Assembly: GCF_017353415.1 (NCBI RefSeq)
Contig: NZ_JAFMPX010000032.1
Span: 1-39,020, forward strand
Origin: Arthrobacter sp. E3
Lineage (GTDB): Bacteria; Actinomycetota; Actinomycetes; Actinomycetales; Micrococcaceae
Reading direction: 5' to 3'
Length of the DNA: 39,020 bases
Shown: piece after piece, positions 16,967 through 24,894 of the stretch
Layout of the letters: each line of letters begins with the position of its first letter
Numbering within the stretch: position 1 is the stretch's first letter
Notes under the pieces: model-generated
The model's input: the letters and a program-made list of their open reading frames with translations, nothing else
Databases searched by the model: none
Told to the model about the DNA's origin: nothing
Made by a program: the position numbers and the translations under genes

Positions 16967-17026
16967 AGCCCGCAGTGTGCGGAGAATCGTTGAAATTGAC
17001 GATTCTTCGCATGCTGCGGGCTTTTT
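16967..17026 (+). terminator. Long intrinsic terminator after the helicase gene
   Basis: 24-base arms (16967-16990 and 16999-17022) pair with only three mismatch positions around an 8-base loop, then TTTTT (17022-17026). Its position 36 bases after the stop and the T-run make it the strongest intrinsic terminator in the window. Just before it, the 12-mer GCGGCCGCTAAA, which includes the helicase stop codon, is repeated at 16921 and 16940. Confidence 0.9.
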
Positions 17027-17102
17027 GTTGCCGAAACTCTGCCGGGGCAGCCGAAACTTCTCCTGCACCGCGCCACGAGCCGTCTCGAAACCGCGCTGTG
17101 AC

Positions 17103-17201
17103 CGCATGCCCGTGCCTGCCCCGCGAAACCGCGGATGCTCGACCGCGGGTCTGCGGTTTGGACGCGGGCATGCGGGCCAATAGCGGGTTCGTGCCGGCAC
17201 G
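17103..17201. repeat. Compound inverted repeats before the lipoprotein gene end
   Basis: CCGCATGCCCG (17103-17113) pairs with CGGGCATGCGG (17165-17175), and inside it AAACCGC (near 17127) pairs with GCGGTTT (17153-17159). A separate perfect 12-bp palindrome CGTGCCGGCACG lies at 17190-17201. They sit just beyond the stop of the minus-strand lipoprotein gene and may act as its transcription end or as a REP-like element. No gene is seen between 16932 and 17211. Confidence 0.55.
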
Positions 17202-17211
17202 GTGTGTGGAA

Positions 17212-17997
17212 TCAGTCGGAAGTGGTGGGTGTTGGCGGTGTCAGGCCGGTAAAGGGCTCAAGGGCCTGCTCCAAGGCGGCTCGATCCGCGCGCGACACGG
17301 TGGTGATGCCGTAACTGATGGAGACGGACCGTGGTGGAAGACTGGACTGTTCGTACTCTTTGACGGCTTTCCCCGTGGGGTCCCTGTCGACATCGACGAT
17401 TCTGATGGACAGCCATTGCATGCCCGAATGGGCCGTGCCGTCCCACCACCAAAGTTCTTGCGGGTCGGCCGTGCCGTAATTTTCCGTGAGTTCCCGCTGC
17501 CACTCAGGATCGTTCTTGAAAGTGTCGCCATGATAAGTGAGCTGCACCGGGCCCAAGCCATGTGCCCGGGTGATCCGGCTGGCCATCGACATGACCTTGT
17601 CCCATTCTGCTGTACTCGCCGGGACTGTGTCGCTTTCCCACCCTACAGAGTTCCAAGTGGTGGTCATGGCGTCGCCACCGTAGCCGTTGCCCGAGGACGG
17701 GTACCAGCCCTGCTCGCCGCGTGCGTTCCACTCGAGATCGAATTCGTTCCCCAACGCTGTCTTGATTTCGGAGAGGATCGCCGCCGAAACTTCCTCGGTC
17801 TCCTCCTTCACGGGAGCGGCCAGGACATCGTCGGGCATCGTGTAGGCGTGCAGCGGATAGTCCCGCCAATTCACGGTGACTTCCTGTCCCGCAGCGTCGG
17901 TGTACGTGCTTGTTGGTCCAGCAGCGCACCCACTGGAACCTGCCAGAACAGCCGCCACGAAAAGGGCTGCCACCGCCGTGCGAATCCTCTTCCCCAT
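17212..17997 (-). CDS. Putative lipoprotein of unknown function
   Basis: I do not recognise a named family. The 261-residue product begins with a lipoprotein-type signal: basic MGKRIR, a hydrophobic stretch, then LAGSSGCAAG with Cys24 the likely lipidated residue; the lipobox is loose because -3 is Ser. The mature part is mixed, acidic, rich in Trp and Tyr (NGYGGDAMTTTWNSVGW, LWWWDG), and ends in a Pro/Thr-rich tail. It would be anchored outside the membrane. The start ATG has GGAAGGA upstream. A perfect 8-bp inverted repeat lies about 55 bases before the start (18053-18070). It reads in the same direction as the antiporter gene upstream, 99 bases away, so co-transcription is possible. Confidence 0.75.
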   Translation of the reverse strand: MGKRIRTAVAALFVAAVLAGSSGCAAGPTSTYTDAAGQEVTVNWRDYPLHAYTMPDDVLAAPVKEETEEVSAAILSEIKTALGNEFDLEWNARGEQGWYPSSGNGYGGDAMTTTWNSVGWESDTVPASTAEWDKVMSMASRITRAHGLGPVQLTYHGDTFKNDPEWQRELTENYGTADPQELWWWDGTAHSGMQWLSIRIVDVDRDPTGKAVKEYEQSSLPPRSVSISYGITTVSRADRAALEQALEPFTGLTPPTPTTSD

Positions 17998-18052
17998 GCT
18001 GAAATCCTTCCCCCGGAAACAGCCAGTCTAGGGTGCGGGGTGGCAAAGATTC

Positions 18053-18070
18053 TTCATACCGGGGTATGAA
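18053..18070. promoter_or_regulatory. Inverted repeat, possible operator
   Basis: TTCATACC and GGTATGAA form a perfect 8-bp inverted repeat around GG, between the antiporter stop and the lipoprotein start. Its small spacer and two-fold symmetry fit a dimeric regulator site better than a terminator, since no T-run follows. The regulator is unknown. Confidence 0.45.
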
Positions 18071-18096
18071 TGGGTTCCAAGATTGTGGACCTCCAG

Positions 18097-19230
18097 TTAG
18101 TTGACGGTGTTGCGGGATGCGTACCTGCTCCCCGCAACTGTGGCAGCCGCTATGGTGATCAAGGCACCCAGGACCAAGGCGGCTGGTTCACCCGGTGCCA
18201 GCAGATTCTGTTGGATGCCGATGGTTGCGGCGGCGATGGGAACGCCAAGTTGCGACGCTGAGAGCACTCCCAGGGACAAGGCAAGCCCAAAGATTCTGCT
18301 CAACAGATGAATGGCGATTGAGCCAAACCCCAGCGCCAGGCCCAGCATAATCATCTGTGGATGGGCCGCCAAATCGCGCAGGTCGAGCGAAGCGCCCAAC
18401 CAGAGGAAAAAGAGTGGCCCCAAAAACCCGTCCGTCAACGCAAACAGTTGGTGGGCCAGCCGGCGTGGCTCACCAACAGCAGAAACCGCCAATCCAAAAG
18501 CAAAACCAGCGAGCATGATGGACACATGGCTCCACACTGCCAGCCCAGCCAAGGCAAATAACATGACCAGTTGAAATCTGAGCTCCAGCGCGAATTTTCT
18601 CTCCTCCGAGACCTTGTGAATGCTCCTCCACTTGCCGCTACTGTCCGCTTTGCGTAATAGCAAAAACACAAGGGCGGCACTGCCCAACACTGCCAAGGAT
18701 CCGAGCGCAGCCCTGCCCGCTGTGGCAGGGTCCAGCGCCAGTGGAAGGGCCACGATGGCCAGAGTGTCAGCCAGCGCAACCTGCGCAGTTAAGGCCAGTA
18801 TCGGAGGCCCGGACAAGGACAGGGAACTGATGATGGGCAGCACCAACGCGGCGGATGACGACGAGAGAAGGACAATATAAAGCGCTGCATGGGAGTTGCT
18901 GAACAAGGCGGCCAGAGAGATACCCGCCGCCGCGGAGACGACGGCAACAACCATCAGTTGCACGGTTCCGATGCCGAGAGCGGAACGGATCTTCTTCTCC
19001 CTCAAAGGGACATGGGTACCTGCCACGAACATGATCAGTGCAAAACCCATGTCGGCCAAAAACGTGAAGGTGGGTTCAACCGGGTTGACCAGGTTCAGCC
19101 CGGTTCGGCCCAGGAGAATGCCGGCCAACAGTTCGCCTATCAGGACCGGGACCCGCCACTTTCGGGGGAGTGCCAGAAGGGGACCCAATAACGCAACAGC
19201 GCAGAGCAGTGCCAAGAGGGGAAACGTCAT
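18097..19230 (-). CDS. Cation:proton antiporter (CPA2/Kef-type)
   Basis: Membrane antiporter expected to exchange Na+ or K+ for protons. The 377 residues form about 11-13 hydrophobic helices. Family features include the N-terminal VPVLIGELLAGILLGRTGL, the helix FLADMGFALIMFVAGTHVPL, and VALADTLAIVALPLAL, where an acidic residue of the ion-binding motif is expected. There is no C-terminal RCK/TrkA-N domain, so it is a membrane-domain-only form. The ATG at 19230 has only a G-rich upstream sequence. Substrate ion and direction cannot be decided. It is flanked by the hutD-like gene (84 bases upstream) and the lipoprotein gene on the same strand. Confidence 0.88.
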   Translation of the reverse strand: MTFPLLALLCAVALLGPLLALPRKWRVPVLIGELLAGILLGRTGLNLVNPVEPTFTFLADMGFALIMFVAGTHVPLREKKIRSALGIGTVQLMVVAVVSAAAGISLAALFSNSHAALYIVLLSSSSAALVLPIISSLSLSGPPILALTAQVALADTLAIVALPLALDPATAGRAALGSLAVLGSAALVFLLLRKADSSGKWRSIHKVSEERKFALELRFQLVMLFALAGLAVWSHVSIMLAGFAFGLAVSAVGEPRRLAHQLFALTDGFLGPLFFLWLGASLDLRDLAAHPQMIMLGLALGFGSIAIHLLSRIFGLALSLGVLSASQLGVPIAAATIGIQQNLLAPGEPAALVLGALITIAAATVAGSRYASRNTVN

Positions 19231-19314
19231 GACAGGGGCCCCCAGAAGTGAGTCAAACGCCGCTGTTCCATTTGCCCATTGTGCTAGGTGGGATCGTTGT
19301 GCCCAAGATTTTTC

Positions 19315-19920
19315 TTAGAGGCCCTCGTCTGGATCCGAACTCCAACGGACGGGGTCGATGCTCAGGACTGCAAGGAAGCCGCGGCCGGAAATTTCGGGAG
19401 CTTCTTCGGCACCCACAACGGTGTCGAATTTGCCCAGCAACTCGGCGGGTGGCGCGGAGGAGGCGCCGTCGGCATCCAGGGACGCCGGTGAAACGGTAGC
19501 TGACCCCTGCAGCAGCACGGCAAATTGGTTGGCAAAAACGGGGTGGGGACGCTTCTTGGAGAGCTCGATGATCATGGCGTAGCCCTTGCAAACTCCGCGG
19601 CGCGTCATGAGGTTCAGATCCTTCAGAGTGCCTGTGGGCAGCGTTGCGGAGGTCTCGGAGTCGCCGGAAAAACGGAACGGCCGGTACTTTTCCAAGGCCT
19701 GTTCAACACCGTCGACAGTGAGGGCAATGAGCTCGCCCTCAACCACAGTGATGATCCGGTCAATGCCGGGCAGGGGCGAAAAGGGCCCGGCTTTGGCCAC
19801 GTCGGCCAGAGACAACCGCCAATCCCAGCCGCCGGCGCCATCCGGGCCCACAGCAATTTGGCGCGTCGTTCCGCCAGCCCAGGGCACAGCCTTCAGGGAC
19901 GCGTGGCGGATGATTTCCAC
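19315..19920 (-). CDS. HutD/Ves-family protein
   Basis: Cupin-fold protein of the HutD/Ves family, whose members are linked to histidine use or to environmental stress; the biochemical role is unsettled. The 201 residues begin with the family signature VPWAGGTTRQIAVGP and continue with WRLSLADVAKAGPFSPLPG and DRIITVVEGE, as in Ves. No hut genes are nearby, so the histidine link is doubtful here. The start is GTG at 19920, overlapping the stop of the upstream small membrane protein by one base (TAGTG), so the two are translationally coupled. It is the last gene of a three-gene unit with yccF. Confidence 0.85.
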   Translation of the reverse strand: MEIIRHASLKAVPWAGGTTRQIAVGPDGAGGWDWRLSLADVAKAGPFSPLPGIDRIITVVEGELIALTVDGVEQALEKYRPFRFSGDSETSATLPTGTLKDLNLMTRRGVCKGYAMIIELSKKRPHPVFANQFAVLLQGSATVSPASLDADGASSAPPAELLGKFDTVVGAEEAPEISGRGFLAVLSIDPVRWSSDPDEGL

Positions 19921-20153
19921 TACTTTTCGTCCACGTTCTTGATGCTGTACACGTGCAGACGCTTGGGATCGGAGGGACGACGGCGGAGCTTGCGTTTGTA
20001 GTATGACCAGGCTCCTGTGATGGCCAGGGACACGGCGAAGGCCAGCACGATCTTGAGGGGCAGGTTCACCCGGACAAACGTGAGCACCAGAATCATCGCG
20101 GCGAAACTGGCGAAGTTCACCAGGATGTCCAGCCAGTCGGTCTTATTTCGCAT
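19920..20153 (-). CDS. Small membrane protein, two helices
   Basis: A 77-residue protein I cannot assign with certainty. It has two hydrophobic segments (about residues 8-28 and 31-50) joined by a short basic turn (VRVNLPLK), then a strongly basic stretch YYKRKLRRRP and a hydrophilic tail ending NVDEK. The topology by the positive-inside rule is a hairpin with both ends in the cytoplasm. It sits between the yccF gene (45 bases upstream) and the hutD-like gene (one-base overlap), so it belongs to that operon. DUF4229-like small actinobacterial proteins have a similar shape; that is only a possibility. Confidence 0.75.
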   Translation of the reverse strand: MRNKTDWLDILVNFASFAAMILVLTFVRVNLPLKIVLAFAVSLAITGAWSYYKRKLRRRPSDPKRLHVYSIKNVDEK

Positions 20154-20198
20154 GGCTCAATCCTACGCGGCCTTGGTTCGGGCGGCTGCCGGAGCAGG

Positions 20199-20600
20199 TC
20201 ACCGGTACATGCCCACGAACGGCTGGTTGGTGGGGACGATCTCCTTGCCAAGGGGCATGAGGGAAATGGGGATCATCTTCAGGTTTGCGATGGCCAGCGG
20301 GATGCCGATGATGGTGACCGCCATGGCGAAGGCTGTGGTGATGTGGGCAATGACAATCCAAATGCCGGCCACGAGAAGCCAGATGACATTGCCCAAGGTG
20401 CTGGCGATGCCTGTGCCACCGGGCTTGTCCACCACTGTTCGGCCAAAGGGCCACAAGGCGTAGTTGGCAATGCGGAACGAGGCGATGCCCCACGGAATGG
20501 TCACGATGAGCAGGCAGCACACAATTCCAGCCAGGCAATATCCCAGTGCGAGCCAAAAACCGCCCAACACCAGCCATATGACATTCAAGATTGTCTTCAT
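20199..20600 (-). CDS. YccF-domain inner membrane protein
   Basis: Integral membrane protein with two YccF domains, function unknown in the family. The 133 residues show an internal duplication: NVIWLVLGGFWLALGY with IPWGIASFRIANYALWPFG, and NVIWLLVAGIWIVIAH with IGIPLAIANLKMIPISLMPLG. The ATG at 20600 was chosen over a start at 20633, because it begins the conserved domain (MKTILNVIW) and has TGGAG just upstream. It heads a leftward three-gene unit with the small membrane protein and the HutD-like protein, and is divergent from the 20769 gene. Confidence 0.92.
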   Translation of the reverse strand: MKTILNVIWLVLGGFWLALGYCLAGIVCCLLIVTIPWGIASFRIANYALWPFGRTVVDKPGGTGIASTLGNVIWLLVAGIWIVIAHITTAFAMAVTIIGIPLAIANLKMIPISLMPLGKEIVPTNQPFVGMYR

Positions 20601-20768
20601 GACTCCATTGTGCCCTGTGGCGGTGATAAACACCTCAGGGGAAACCCGGAAAAACCCCCGAAAACTCTGCTGATGCCTAGATCAGTCCATGCCGTGATCA
20701 AGTACCGGTGCTACGCTGATTTGCACCGTTACTCGGCTCACCTCAACGTTAAGGAAACCGGCAATTAC

Positions 20769-21344
20769 ATGGACTTAGGCACCGTCTTTTTGATCCTTAT
20801 GCTGGTGATCATCGCCATTGCCGTGGGCGTGGCCATTACGCTGGGGGTGCTGGTTTCCCGCGGTGTGGTGAGCTTGGTGAAGATCTCCAAACCCAAGTAT
20901 GCATCGGCCAAGCGGAGTGCTCTGAAGGTTCGGGCCGATTCCACCTCAGGACCCGTCGGGGACATCTTGAAGCAGCGGGTGGCGCTGGCGGAATCGCTGG
21001 AAGCGACCCGTCGTTCGCTGGACGTGGCGCAGGGCACCGGCCAGTACACCGGCAATTTGGAGTCCATCTTCAACACACTCCAACAGACTGGTTCCGTCAT
21101 GGAGCACCATCTTTTGGTGGCTCAGCAGGAGCCGGACCCTGCTGTCCAGTCCCTCTATGCAAAAACCCTCAGCGTGCAGGTGAAACAGATAACGCAAACC
21201 GCCACGGGGGTGCGCAACGCCTTGGCCAGTGCCGCCGCTCCAACGGGTGACGTCGACTTGAGGGACCTCACCCGCACCCTTGAGATCGAGGCGGCCATGC
21301 TGAAGAAATGGTCCAAAACGTATACCGACCTGGGTACGGATTAG
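20769..21344 (+). CDS. Membrane-anchored helical protein, unknown function
   Basis: The 191 residues begin with one hydrophobic helix (about 3-29, LGTVFLILMLVIIAIAVGVA), followed by a basic patch (KISKPKYASAKRSALKVR) and a long, mostly helical hydrophilic region with coiled-coil character. This predicts a single-pass protein with a cytoplasmic C-terminal domain. I recognise no named family. The ATG at 20769 matches the start of the hydrophobic helix; an upstream AAGGA lies 13 bases away, farther than ideal. The PspA-like gene begins nine bases after the stop, so the pair is almost surely co-transcribed. Both proteins end in Gly-Thr-Asp, a small coincidence. It may be a membrane partner for the PspA-like protein. 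Confidence 0.8.
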   Translation: MDLGTVFLILMLVIIAIAVGVAITLGVLVSRGVVSLVKISKPKYASAKRSALKVRADSTSGPVGDILKQRVALAESLEATRRSLDVAQGTGQYTGNLESIFNTLQQTGSVMEHHLLVAQQEPDPAVQSLYAKTLSVQVKQITQTATGVRNALASAAAPTGDVDLRDLTRTLEIEAAMLKKWSKTYTDLGTD

Positions 21345-21353
21345 CCAGGGTCC

Positions 21354-21878
21354 ATGAGCTTTTTTGACCGCGTCGCCGCCGTTTTCAGGCAGCAAAAGTT
21401 CATGCAGCACAACAAGTACGACGCCGCTGCCTCCTCGCGCGACCAGCTCACCCTGGGTGGGGCTCAGCTCAAGCAGCAGGCTGCCGTGCAAAAGATGCGC
21501 CGTGGTGTGGCCGATGTTTCGGTCAGCCGTCAGCGGTTGGACCTGCAGGCGGAGGATTTGCAGCGGGCCATGGACGCCCTGGCCGCGCACGCGGATAAGT
21601 CCCAGTCCGAGGGGGACGGTGCCGCCGCCCAGACTGCACTTGCCCGCCATCACATCATGGGAGGGCAGCTGGCTGATCTGTTGAACCAGCGTGATGCATT
21701 GGCCGATCAGGAGATTATGCTCATCGCCGCCCTGACCCAGTTGCAGGCCAGGGTTGCCGGCTTCAACGTCACGGCTGAAACGCTCAAAGCTGCCCACACT
21801 GCCGCGACCGCCGATCAAGTCATCGCGAAAGCGCTGGCAGATTCTGAGGAAATCCTCCGAATGCCTGGAACGGATTAG
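21354..21878 (+). CDS. Short PspA/IM30-like protein
   Basis: The 174 residues are almost entirely alpha-helical with a PspA/Vipp1 layout: an N-terminal amphipathic segment (MSFFDRVAAVFRQQKF), helices rich in Gln, Ala and Arg, and a segment DGAAAQTALARHHIMGGQLA like the PspA hairpin region. PspA-family proteins coat and stabilise stressed membranes. This one is shorter than usual (about 220) and its match is distant, so the family call is an inference. The start ATG is nine bases after the preceding stop, with CCAGGG before it. It is convergent with the sialidase gene. Confidence 0.7.
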   Translation: MSFFDRVAAVFRQQKFMQHNKYDAAASSRDQLTLGGAQLKQQAAVQKMRRGVADVSVSRQRLDLQAEDLQRAMDALAAHADKSQSEGDGAAAQTALARHHIMGGQLADLLNQRDALADQEIMLIAALTQLQARVAGFNVTAETLKAAHTAATADQVIAKALADSEEILRMPGTD

Positions 21879-21930
21879 GCGCCAACCACGGCAAGCCAGC
21901 GCTCTCAGTGAACCTTGAGGGGCGGCGGAA

Positions 21931-23628
21931 TCAGCCAGCCGTGCTGCTAGCCCCAGACGTCAAGATGTCCCCGGAAGCAATGTCAAAGGTGAACGCCCGG
22001 CGTGCACAGGCCGAGGTGGCACCAGTGTCTGCACCCAGCGTGAACACCAGTGTTAATGATGTTGCGGCCACATCCGATTCAGTCACCGTGTAGGTGGCTG
22101 TGAATCCGCGGACCGCGCCTGGGCCCATTGGTTCCCAGTCAATGATGGTTTTCCCGATAGCTGATCCGGCTTCGGCAGTTCCGGGCTCAAGGGATGCGCC
22201 GCCGTCCACCAAATGGCCCAAGCGAACAGCGACGGAGGTCGCGGCTCCGTCCGCAAAGTTCTCCACACGGCCGCTGAAAGCCAGTACGTCCCCGGCCTTG
22301 TATCCCGGAATTACGGAGCCGTAGTTCGCATCTTGCGACTCGCGGTTGGACAGAACCTGGGGTGTGTTCGCTGAATAGCCCTGCCCCACTTCCTTCCAAG
22401 TGGCAGGATCCCAGTCCCCATCGGTCTGGGCCAACACGAAGCTCTCGCCCACACTCTCCCACGCTGCAGGCCGGCCGGGCGTGATGGAACGCAACACCGC
22501 GCTCAAGCCGACGCTGCCCGCCCAGGACGTGTCGGCGTCGTGCGTCAGGGAAGCTGTGGGGGAGGCGAGTAATTCCTCTGGATCCACCGTGGTGAACACG
22601 ATTTCCTGGTAGCCCTGGCGCTCGTACAGCACCCCGATGTGGCCGTCGGGCAGGCGGGTGGCGGTGGAATATTGTGAACTTCCCGAGCACAGCACGACGG
22701 CGTACGGCCAGGTTACGCCGTCGTCCTGCGAGAGCTTCAACAAGGTGTTGCGGCGCAGCAGGGTGTCGTGGTTGTGGGTGGCGATGAGCCAGCATTCGCT
22801 CTCGGGCGCAGCGAGGGTGACCACATTGGGCAGGCCGTCAAAACGGCCGAGCGAGCCGTTGTCGCTGGGGTCGGGCAGCTCGAGGTGTGGCAGTGCGGGG
22901 GAGTAGGACTGGCCGCCGTCGGTGGAGACTGCCGCAAGCCGGAAGGGGGTGGCGCGTGAATGCATCAGCAGGCTGCCGTCCGATCGAGCCACCACCTTGT
23001 TTTCATTGCCGCCGGGGATGAACTCGCCCAGCATCCATGTCTCGCCGTGGTCGTCACTGTACGCGCTGGCGGACATGATGTCGCCGCGGAACAGGACGAC
23101 GAACTGCTGCACTAGGCGCCCCGTGAACGGGCCGGTGTGGATCTGGATGCCCGCGCCGGCGGCGGCAAAGAGCCCTGTCATGCCCTCGCATTTGAGCATG
23201 CCGGTGAGGCGGCGATGTTCCCAGGTGGCGCCGTCGTCGTCGGAATAGCTGAGGTCCGCGTGTTGGATGCCGTCTTGGTCTTCCAGCCCTTCGACTGCCT
23301 CAAAGAAGCCCGCGTGCGTGCCCGCGGCATGGAATATGAAGATACGGCCGGTCGCCGTATCGACGAGCAGGCTGGGGTCTCCGTAGCCGTCAAGGCCGGT
23401 TCCGGTGCGCACAGTCTGCTGCGGGCCCCACGTGTTGCCGTTGTCGGGGCTGCGGCGCAGCAGCAGGTCGATGGGGTTCGGCAGGTCGTCCAGGTTGGGG
23501 CGGCCGTCGTAGGCGGCGAGAATGGTGCCCCGCGTCGACACGGCAAGGGCCGGGATGCGGTATTGGCGGTGCCCGGCAACGCCGCGACGCGCTAGAACGC
23601 GCTCACTAGAGGTAGGACGTAGGTTCAC
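21931..23628 (-). CDS. Sialidase (exo-alpha-sialidase), no signal peptide
   Basis: GH33-type neuraminidase that would release terminal sialic acids. The 565 residues show the catalytic-arginine motif YRIPAL near residue 23 and five Asp-boxes: SPDNGNTWG, SDDDGATWE, SDDHGETWM, STDGGQSYS and SQDDGVTWP. GVLYERQGYQEIVF is the expected Tyr/Glu region. Residues about 385-565 form a separate Ser/Thr/Ala-rich beta-sandwich-like domain. There is no N-terminal signal or membrane anchor, which is odd for a sialidase with such an appended domain. The start is GTG at 23628 with no Shine-Dalgarno but a TAGACT six bases upstream, suggesting a leaderless mRNA. No sialic acid catabolism genes are nearby. Confidence 0.9.
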   Translation of the reverse strand: MNLRPTSSERVLARRGVAGHRQYRIPALAVSTRGTILAAYDGRPNLDDLPNPIDLLLRRSPDNGNTWGPQQTVRTGTGLDGYGDPSLLVDTATGRIFIFHAAGTHAGFFEAVEGLEDQDGIQHADLSYSDDDGATWEHRRLTGMLKCEGMTGLFAAAGAGIQIHTGPFTGRLVQQFVVLFRGDIMSASAYSDDHGETWMLGEFIPGGNENKVVARSDGSLLMHSRATPFRLAAVSTDGGQSYSPALPHLELPDPSDNGSLGRFDGLPNVVTLAAPESECWLIATHNHDTLLRRNTLLKLSQDDGVTWPYAVVLCSGSSQYSTATRLPDGHIGVLYERQGYQEIVFTTVDPEELLASPTASLTHDADTSWAGSVGLSAVLRSITPGRPAAWESVGESFVLAQTDGDWDPATWKEVGQGYSANTPQVLSNRESQDANYGSVIPGYKAGDVLAFSGRVENFADGAATSVAVRLGHLVDGGASLEPGTAEAGSAIGKTIIDWEPMGPGAVRGFTATYTVTESDVAATSLTLVFTLGADTGATSACARRAFTFDIASGDILTSGASSTAG

Positions 23629-23634
23629 AAATTG

Positions 23635-23640
23635 AGTCTA
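23635..23640 (-). promoter_or_regulatory. Likely -10 box of a leaderless sialidase promoter
   Basis: TAGACT on the minus strand ends six bases before the GTG start at 23628, the spacing expected when transcription starts at or next to the start codon. The -35 region falls inside the 16-bp hairpin of the preceding gene's terminator and matches the consensus poorly. Lack of any Shine-Dalgarno supports the idea. Confidence 0.4.
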
Positions 23641-23641
23641 G

Positions 23642-23682
23642 GCGAGTGTGCCCGGGGATGGAACCTCCCCGGGCACACTCGC
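23642..23682 (-). terminator. 16-bp perfect hairpin between aldo/keto reductase and sialidase genes
   Basis: Arms 23642-23657 and 23667-23682 (GCGAGTGTGCCCGGGG and its complement) are perfectly paired with a 9-base loop. It follows the reductase stop by 35 bases. The downstream minus-strand sequence has only a short T stretch, so termination may be partial. Confidence 0.75.
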
Positions 23683-23717
23683 ACTGGGCTGCTTGACTGG
23701 ACTACTTGCTGCTGGGA

Positions 23718-24701
23718 CTACTTGTAGACGGACTGCAACCCGGCTTCGTCGTAGCGGGTGCCGGCAATGCTGCCAGCGGGGGCTGCGGCTTCCAGGGCGG
23801 CAAGGTCCTCCGCCGTGAGCACAAGGTCTGCAGCGGCCACGTTCTCCTCCAGGTACTTGCGGCGCTTGGTACCGGGAATGGGCACCACGTCCTGGGCGAT
23901 AACCCACGCCAGTGCGAGCTGAGCAGCAGTGACGCCCTTAGCAGTGGCAAGTGCGGTGATCTTCTCCACCATCGTCAGGTTTGCGGCCATGTTGTCCTGC
24001 GTGAAGCGGGGCATGCCACGGCGCCAGTCGTCGGCGGCGAGATCGTCTTCGCTCGTGATCCCACCAGTGAGAAGGCCGCGGCCCAGTGGCGAGTACGCCA
24101 CGTAGCCAATGCCGAGTTCGCGGACGGTGTCCAGGACGCCATTGCTTTCCGGGTCGCGCTCAAAAATGGAGTATTCGGTTTGCAGCGCGGTGATCGGATG
24201 CGCAACGTGTGCTCGGCGGATGGTCTCCGGTGCGGCCTCGGACAAGCCCAGATACCGCACCTTGCCTTCGGCCACGAACTCGGCCATGGCGCCCACGGTC
24301 TCCTCGATCGGGATGTTGGGATCCACCCGGTGCAAGTAGTAAAGGTCCACGTAGTCCGTGCCGAGGTGGCGCAGGGACCGCTCCAAGGCCTTGCGGGCGT
24401 AGGTGGCGCTTCCGTTGACGGGGCTGCGGGAGCCGTCGTCGGCAACTTCGCTGCCAAATTTCGTGGCAAGGGCGTATTCGCTGCGCCGGTGCCCAATGGC
24501 CTGGCCGATGAGCTGCTCGTTGAGGAACGGCCCGTAGACTTCCGCAGTGTCGATCAAGGTGACGCCCAAATCAAGGGCCCGGTTGAGCGTGGCCGCCGAT
24601 TCGACGTCGTCGCGCTCGCCGTAAAACGCACTCATGCCCATGGCGCCCAGTCCCTCGACGGAGACCTCCAGCCCCTGGTTGCCCAATTTCACTGTTCTCA
24701 T
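23718..24701 (-). CDS. Aldo/keto reductase
   Basis: NADPH-dependent oxidoreductase of the AKR superfamily (AKR13/YajO-like), reducing aldehydes or ketones; the natural substrate is unknown. The 327 residues form a TIM barrel with the catalytic tetrad Asp51 (LIDTAEVYG), Tyr56, Lys81 (ALATKFG) and His124 (YYLHRVDP). The cofactor-binding C-terminal motif [16 protein letters not shown] is present. Length is normal and nothing seems missing. The start ATG at 24701 has only a weak ribosome-binding site. It stands alone, ending at a strong hairpin before the sialidase gene. Confidence 0.93.
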   Translation of the reverse strand: MRTVKLGNQGLEVSVEGLGAMGMSAFYGERDDVESAATLNRALDLGVTLIDTAEVYGPFLNEQLIGQAIGHRRSEYALATKFGSEVADDGSRSPVNGSATYARKALERSLRHLGTDYVDLYYLHRVDPNIPIEETVGAMAEFVAEGKVRYLGLSEAAPETIRRAHVAHPITALQTEYSIFERDPESNGVLDTVRELGIGYVAYSPLGRGLLTGGITSEDDLAADDWRRGMPRFTQDNMAANLTMVEKITALATAKGVTAAQLALAWVIAQDVVPIPGTKRRKYLEENVAAADLVLTAEDLAALEAAAPAGSIAGTRYDEAGLQSVYK

Positions 24702-24894
24702 GGTGCTTCACGCCTTCACTTGATGTGTGTACCCGCGCGGATTGCCCCGAGTGGGTGCTGCCAAACAAAAATGCTGCCGTACTTTGGGCCGTGGAGCAAG
24801 GGCCGGAGGCTGGCAAATCACTGGGTGCTCGGGGTCAGCCCTCGTCCGGCGTGATGTCTAGAGTCGAGGAATAGGCGGCCGCAGGGCACGTGCT

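Noticed and set aside
16975-18069. 364-codon plus-strand frame over the lipoprotein gene
   Set aside because: It begins inside the terminator hairpin and lacks domain features; the minus-strand lipoprotein has a signal peptide and ribosome site.
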